This document shows positions 8,256 through 9,840 of a stretch of 9,840 nt of DNA, piece after piece. The stretch is from positions 1 through 9,840 of the forward strand of contig JALVZS010000095.1 in the NCBI GenBank assembly GCA_027022065.1, read 5' to 3'. The DNA comes from a bacterium (GTDB lineage: Bacteria; Thermosulfidibacterota; Thermosulfidibacteria; Thermosulfidibacterales; Thermosulfidibacteraceae). Each line of letters opens with the position of its first letter. Within the stretch, counting starts at the first letter, position 1. The notes under the pieces were generated by a model that saw only the letters and a program-made list of their open reading frames with translations, was not told the DNA's origin and searched no databases. The position numbers and the translations under genes are program-made.

Positions 8256-9115
8256 TACTCTAAGTTCTGCACCTGCTCCCTTATCTTTTCAATTTCGGTT
8301 TTTAGGTCAACGACAAGGAGGGTTAGCTGTGCAGCGGCGGATTTTACACCTAAAGTGTTGGCTTCTCTAAGCATCTCTTGGACAATAAAGTCCAGTTTCT
8401 TTCCACAGGGAGAGCCTTTCTCAAGGGTTTCAGCAAAGGCTTTGATGTGGCTTTTAAGTCTCACCAGTTCTTCGCTCACATCAAGCTTGTCCAGCATTAT
8501 GGCTATTTCCTGGGCAATTCTTGCATCGTCAATCTCAAGATCCGATAGCCTTTCCATGAGCTTCTTCTTTGCCTCTTCAGCGGCGATTTCTGCAAGGGAA
8601 TTGGCCTTTTCAACAAACTCTTCAATCCTTCCAAGCCTCTTTAAGATGTCCTTTCTCAATCTTTCCCCCTCCTCGCATCTAAATGCAATAAGCCCTTCAA
8701 GGGCCTCATTAATAACCCTTTCCGTAATGGATAAGAGCTTCTCCTCATCCACCTCTTCTTTAACGGTTATAGCCTCTTTCATTATGATACCTGCGTGGGG
8801 TAGGGGAGCTCCCATCTCGGTGGCCATTTCTCTTATTCTTTCCCAGAGTAGTTTTGCAAGCTCCTTGTTTACTGCTATCTCCTTTCCTTCTGTTCCTTCA
8901 AACTCTATCTGCAGGTAAATATCAATCTTTCCTCTTTCAATCCTTTCAGAAACGATTCTTCTTACATGAGGTTCCAGAAACATCAAATGCTTAGGCACCC
9001 TTACATTTATCTCCTTATATCTATGGTTTACGCTTTTTACCTCTGCCTTTACATTTATGCCGTCTTGGGAGACTGAGGCCCTGCCGAATCCTGTCATGCT
9101 TCTTACGGTTCCCAT
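8255..9115 (-). CDS. yicC: YicC/YloC family endoribonuclease
   Basis: YicC/YloC proteins are reported to be endoribonucleases acting on small and structured RNAs. The 286-residue protein carries the N-terminal signature SMTGFGRA (6-13), the conserved KSVNHRYKEINVRVP (27-41), a charged helical middle, and the C-terminal DUF1732-type block: DVSEELVRLKSHI (212-224) and GKKLDFIVQEMLREANTLG (238-256). I chose the ATG at 9115 because it lies six residues before SMTGFGR, as is usual in the family. The frame is open to a TTG at 9151, but that codon is part of the likely -35 box and would add 12 residues the family lacks. No Shine-Dalgarno sequence precedes 9115, and the predicted transcription start falls at or next to the ATG, so a leaderless message is likely. 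It is the first gene of the leftward operon. Confidence 0.95.
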   Translation of the reverse strand: MGTVRSMTGFGRASVSQDGINVKAEVKSVNHRYKEINVRVPKHLMFLEPHVRRIVSERIERGKIDIYLQIEFEGTEGKEIAVNKELAKLLWERIREMATEMGAPLPHAGIIMKEAITVKEEVDEEKLLSITERVINEALEGLIAFRCEEGERLRKDILKRLGRIEEFVEKANSLAEIAAEEAKKKLMERLSDLEIDDARIAQEIAIMLDKLDVSEELVRLKSHIKAFAETLEKGSPCGKKLDFIVQEMLREANTLGVKSAAAQLTLLVVDLKTEIEKIREQVQNLE

Positions 9116-9122
9116 GTTGAGG

Positions 9123-9151
9123 CTTATATATCTTCTCGGTTTCAAACTCAA
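9123..9151 (-). promoter_or_regulatory. Predicted sigma70-type promoter for the yicC operon
   Basis: On the minus strand a -35 box TTGAGT (9151-9146) is followed after exactly 17 bp by a -10 box TATAAG (9128-9123). Only 7 nt separate the -10 box from the yicC ATG at 9115, so transcription should begin at or beside the start codon. It is the only convincing promoter seen upstream of this gene-dense strand. The call rests on sequence match alone. Confidence 0.6.
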
Positions 9152-9172
9152 GGACGCCCATCTATTGAGTTT
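9144..9172. repeat. Inverted repeat spanning both -35 boxes of the divergent promoters
   Basis: AAACTCAA (9144-9151) and TTGAGTTT (9165-9172) are perfect 8-bp inverted arms around a 13-bp spacer. Each arm contains one promoter's TTGAGT -35 element, pointing outward. The symmetry may simply be two matching promoters back to back, or it may be an operator bound by a dimeric regulator controlling both directions. Confidence 0.6.
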
Positions 9173-9193
9173 TCCTGCTTCTGAGATTATCTA
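9165..9193 (+). promoter_or_regulatory. Predicted sigma70-type promoter for lysS
   Basis: TTGAGT (9165-9170) is followed after 17 bp by TATCTA (9188-9193), a weaker -10 than that of the opposing promoter. Transcription would start near 9200, giving a leader of about 27 nt that contains the lysS Shine-Dalgarno sequence. Support comes from its placement and from the identical -35 and spacing of the divergent promoter. Confidence 0.48.
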
Positions 9194-9213
9194 TGGCAGA
9201 AGCCACACTCTTT

Positions 9214-9219
9214 AGGAGG
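9214..9219 (+). promoter_or_regulatory. Shine-Dalgarno of lysS
   Basis: AGGAGG lies 7 nt before the GTG at 9227. It decides that start codon, since the first in-frame ATG comes 20 codons later and would remove the N-terminal helix. Confidence 0.85.
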
Positions 9220-9226
9220 TTGCGAG

Positions 9227-9840
9227 GTGGAGCCAGAAACTAAGATACTAAAGGACTTGAGAGACAAGCTTGAGCGTTTTCGCTCCATGGGCATAAATCC
9301 TTATCCCAACAGATATAAGATAAGCCACCGTATAGGAGAAGTTGTGGAGCGCTTCAAGGATGAGTATGACCAGGATAGGCTTGCATCCTTTGGTGAGGTT
9401 TCCCTTGCTGGGCGCATGATGTCTCTGAGGCTCCACGGGAAAATCTCCTTTGCTCACATAAAGGATCAAACGGGCAAGATACAGATATTTGTGCAAAGGG
9501 ATGTGGTGGGGCAGGAGTTTTACAATAAGGTTTTTAAAAAGCTTGATGTGGGAGATTTCTTGGGCGTAAAGGGCACCCTATTTAGAACAAAGACGGGGGA
9601 GTTAACGGTAAACTGTAGCGAGGTTACTCTTCTTTCCAAGGTTTTGAGGCCCCTTCCGGAAAAGTGGCACGGGCTTAGGGATATAGAGACCAGATACAGG
9701 CAGAGGTATTTGGACCTTATAGTTAATGAAGACTCGCGCAGGGTGTTTGAGATAAGAAGCAAGGTTATAAGGATGATAAGGGAGTTTCTCACTTCCAGAG
9801 GATTTATAGAGGTAGAAACCCCCATGATGCAGCCCATACC
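9227..9840 (+). CDS. lysS: Lysyl-tRNA synthetase (class II), N-terminal part (runs off right edge)
   Basis: LysS charges tRNA-Lys with lysine in the cytoplasm. About 204 codons are visible and the frame is open to the window end. The N-terminal helix ends in the family-typical GINPYPNRY (22-30). Next comes the OB-fold anticodon-binding domain (about 56-136) with [20 protein letters not shown] and the strand [10 protein letters not shown]. The linker [19 protein letters not shown] (146-164) is characteristic of bacterial LysS. Class II motif 1 follows at about 178-199, ending in FIEVETPMM. Motifs 2 and 3, with the ATP and lysine sites, lie beyond the window. The GTG start is fixed by AGGAGG 7 nt upstream. 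It is transcribed divergently from the yicC operon. Confidence 0.96.
   Translation, partial: MEPETKILKDLRDKLERFRSMGINPYPNRYKISHRIGEVVERFKDEYDQDRLASFGEVSLAGRMMSLRLHGKISFAHIKDQTGKIQIFVQRDVVGQEFYNKVFKKLDVGDFLGVKGTLFRTKTGELTVNCSEVTLLSKVLRPLPEKWHGLRDIETRYRQRYLDLIVNEDSRRVFEIRSKVIRMIREFLTSRGFIEVETPMMQPI

Noticed and set aside
8019-8918. 299-residue open frame on the plus strand across gmk and yicC
   Set aside because: Its Ser/Leu-rich composition is that of a shadow of Glu/Lys-rich helices on the other strand. It spans two real genes and matches no family I recognise.
9116-9151. TTG at 9151 as the yicC start, adding 12 residues
   Set aside because: It would place the likely -35 and -10 boxes inside the gene, has no ribosome binding site, and the family normally starts just before SMTGFGR.
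9193-9243. 16-codon upstream frame ([16 protein letters not shown], stop TAA) overlapping the lysS start, as a possible leader peptide
   Set aside because: Its ATG overlaps the predicted -10 box, so it would lie upstream of the transcript. It has no clear ribosome binding site and no run of lysine codons that would suggest attenuation.
9248-9496. 82-residue minus-strand frame inside lysS
   Set aside because: It is antisense to the well-conserved LysS N-terminal and OB-fold region, with no independent support.

Overview
The window reads as chromosome of a thermophilic bacterium, most likely a member of the Aquificota (Aquificaceae-like). This is inferred from three things: a ttuB-ttuA pair for 2-thiolation of tRNA T54, a thermophile modification; Lys/Glu/Arg-rich proteins with many AGG/ATA codons; and extreme gene packing. 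No mobile element, CRISPR array, rRNA or tRNA gene was found. Genus and species cannot be fixed from the sequence alone.

Layout. Eleven genes run leftward on the minus strand from 9115 to beyond position 1: yicC, gmk, a xerC-like recombinase, hslV, hslU, an M50 site-2 protease, secA, ttuB, ttuA, a small DUF454-like membrane protein and the 5' part of a cheR-type methyltransferase. None of the ten junctions has a gap over 12 nt, and most overlap (TAATG, ATGA, TTGA and longer overlaps). With only one convincing promoter in front of yicC, they look like a single translationally coupled transcription unit of more than 9 kb. On the plus strand, lysS (lysyl-tRNA synthetase) starts at 9227 and runs off the right edge.

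The only intergenic region is the 111-bp divergent spacer 9116-9226. It holds two back-to-back sigma70-type promoters with the same -35 (TTGAGT) and the same 17-bp spacing. Their -35 boxes lie in the arms of a perfect 8-bp inverted repeat. The leftward promoter would start transcription at or next to the yicC ATG, giving a leaderless mRNA. lysS instead has a strong Shine-Dalgarno sequence and a GTG start.

How the genes work together (inference). Several products serve protein and RNA homeostasis at high temperature: HslUV (cytosolic protease), the M50 intramembrane protease, SecA (export motor), TtuA/TtuB (thermostabilising tRNA thiolation), YicC (RNase family) and LysS. Gmk and the Xer recombinase add nucleotide supply and chromosome-dimer resolution. 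The xerC-hslV-hslU order matches the codV-clpQ-clpY order known from Firmicutes, and yicC-gmk is also a widespread pair. Nothing here is clearly an undescribed system. The most unusual points are the long HslV leader encoded inside xerC, the TtuB-like protein ending in Arg-Gly rather than Gly-Gly, the symmetric divergent promoter with a leaderless operon start, and the attachment of a cheR-like gene to this housekeeping operon.
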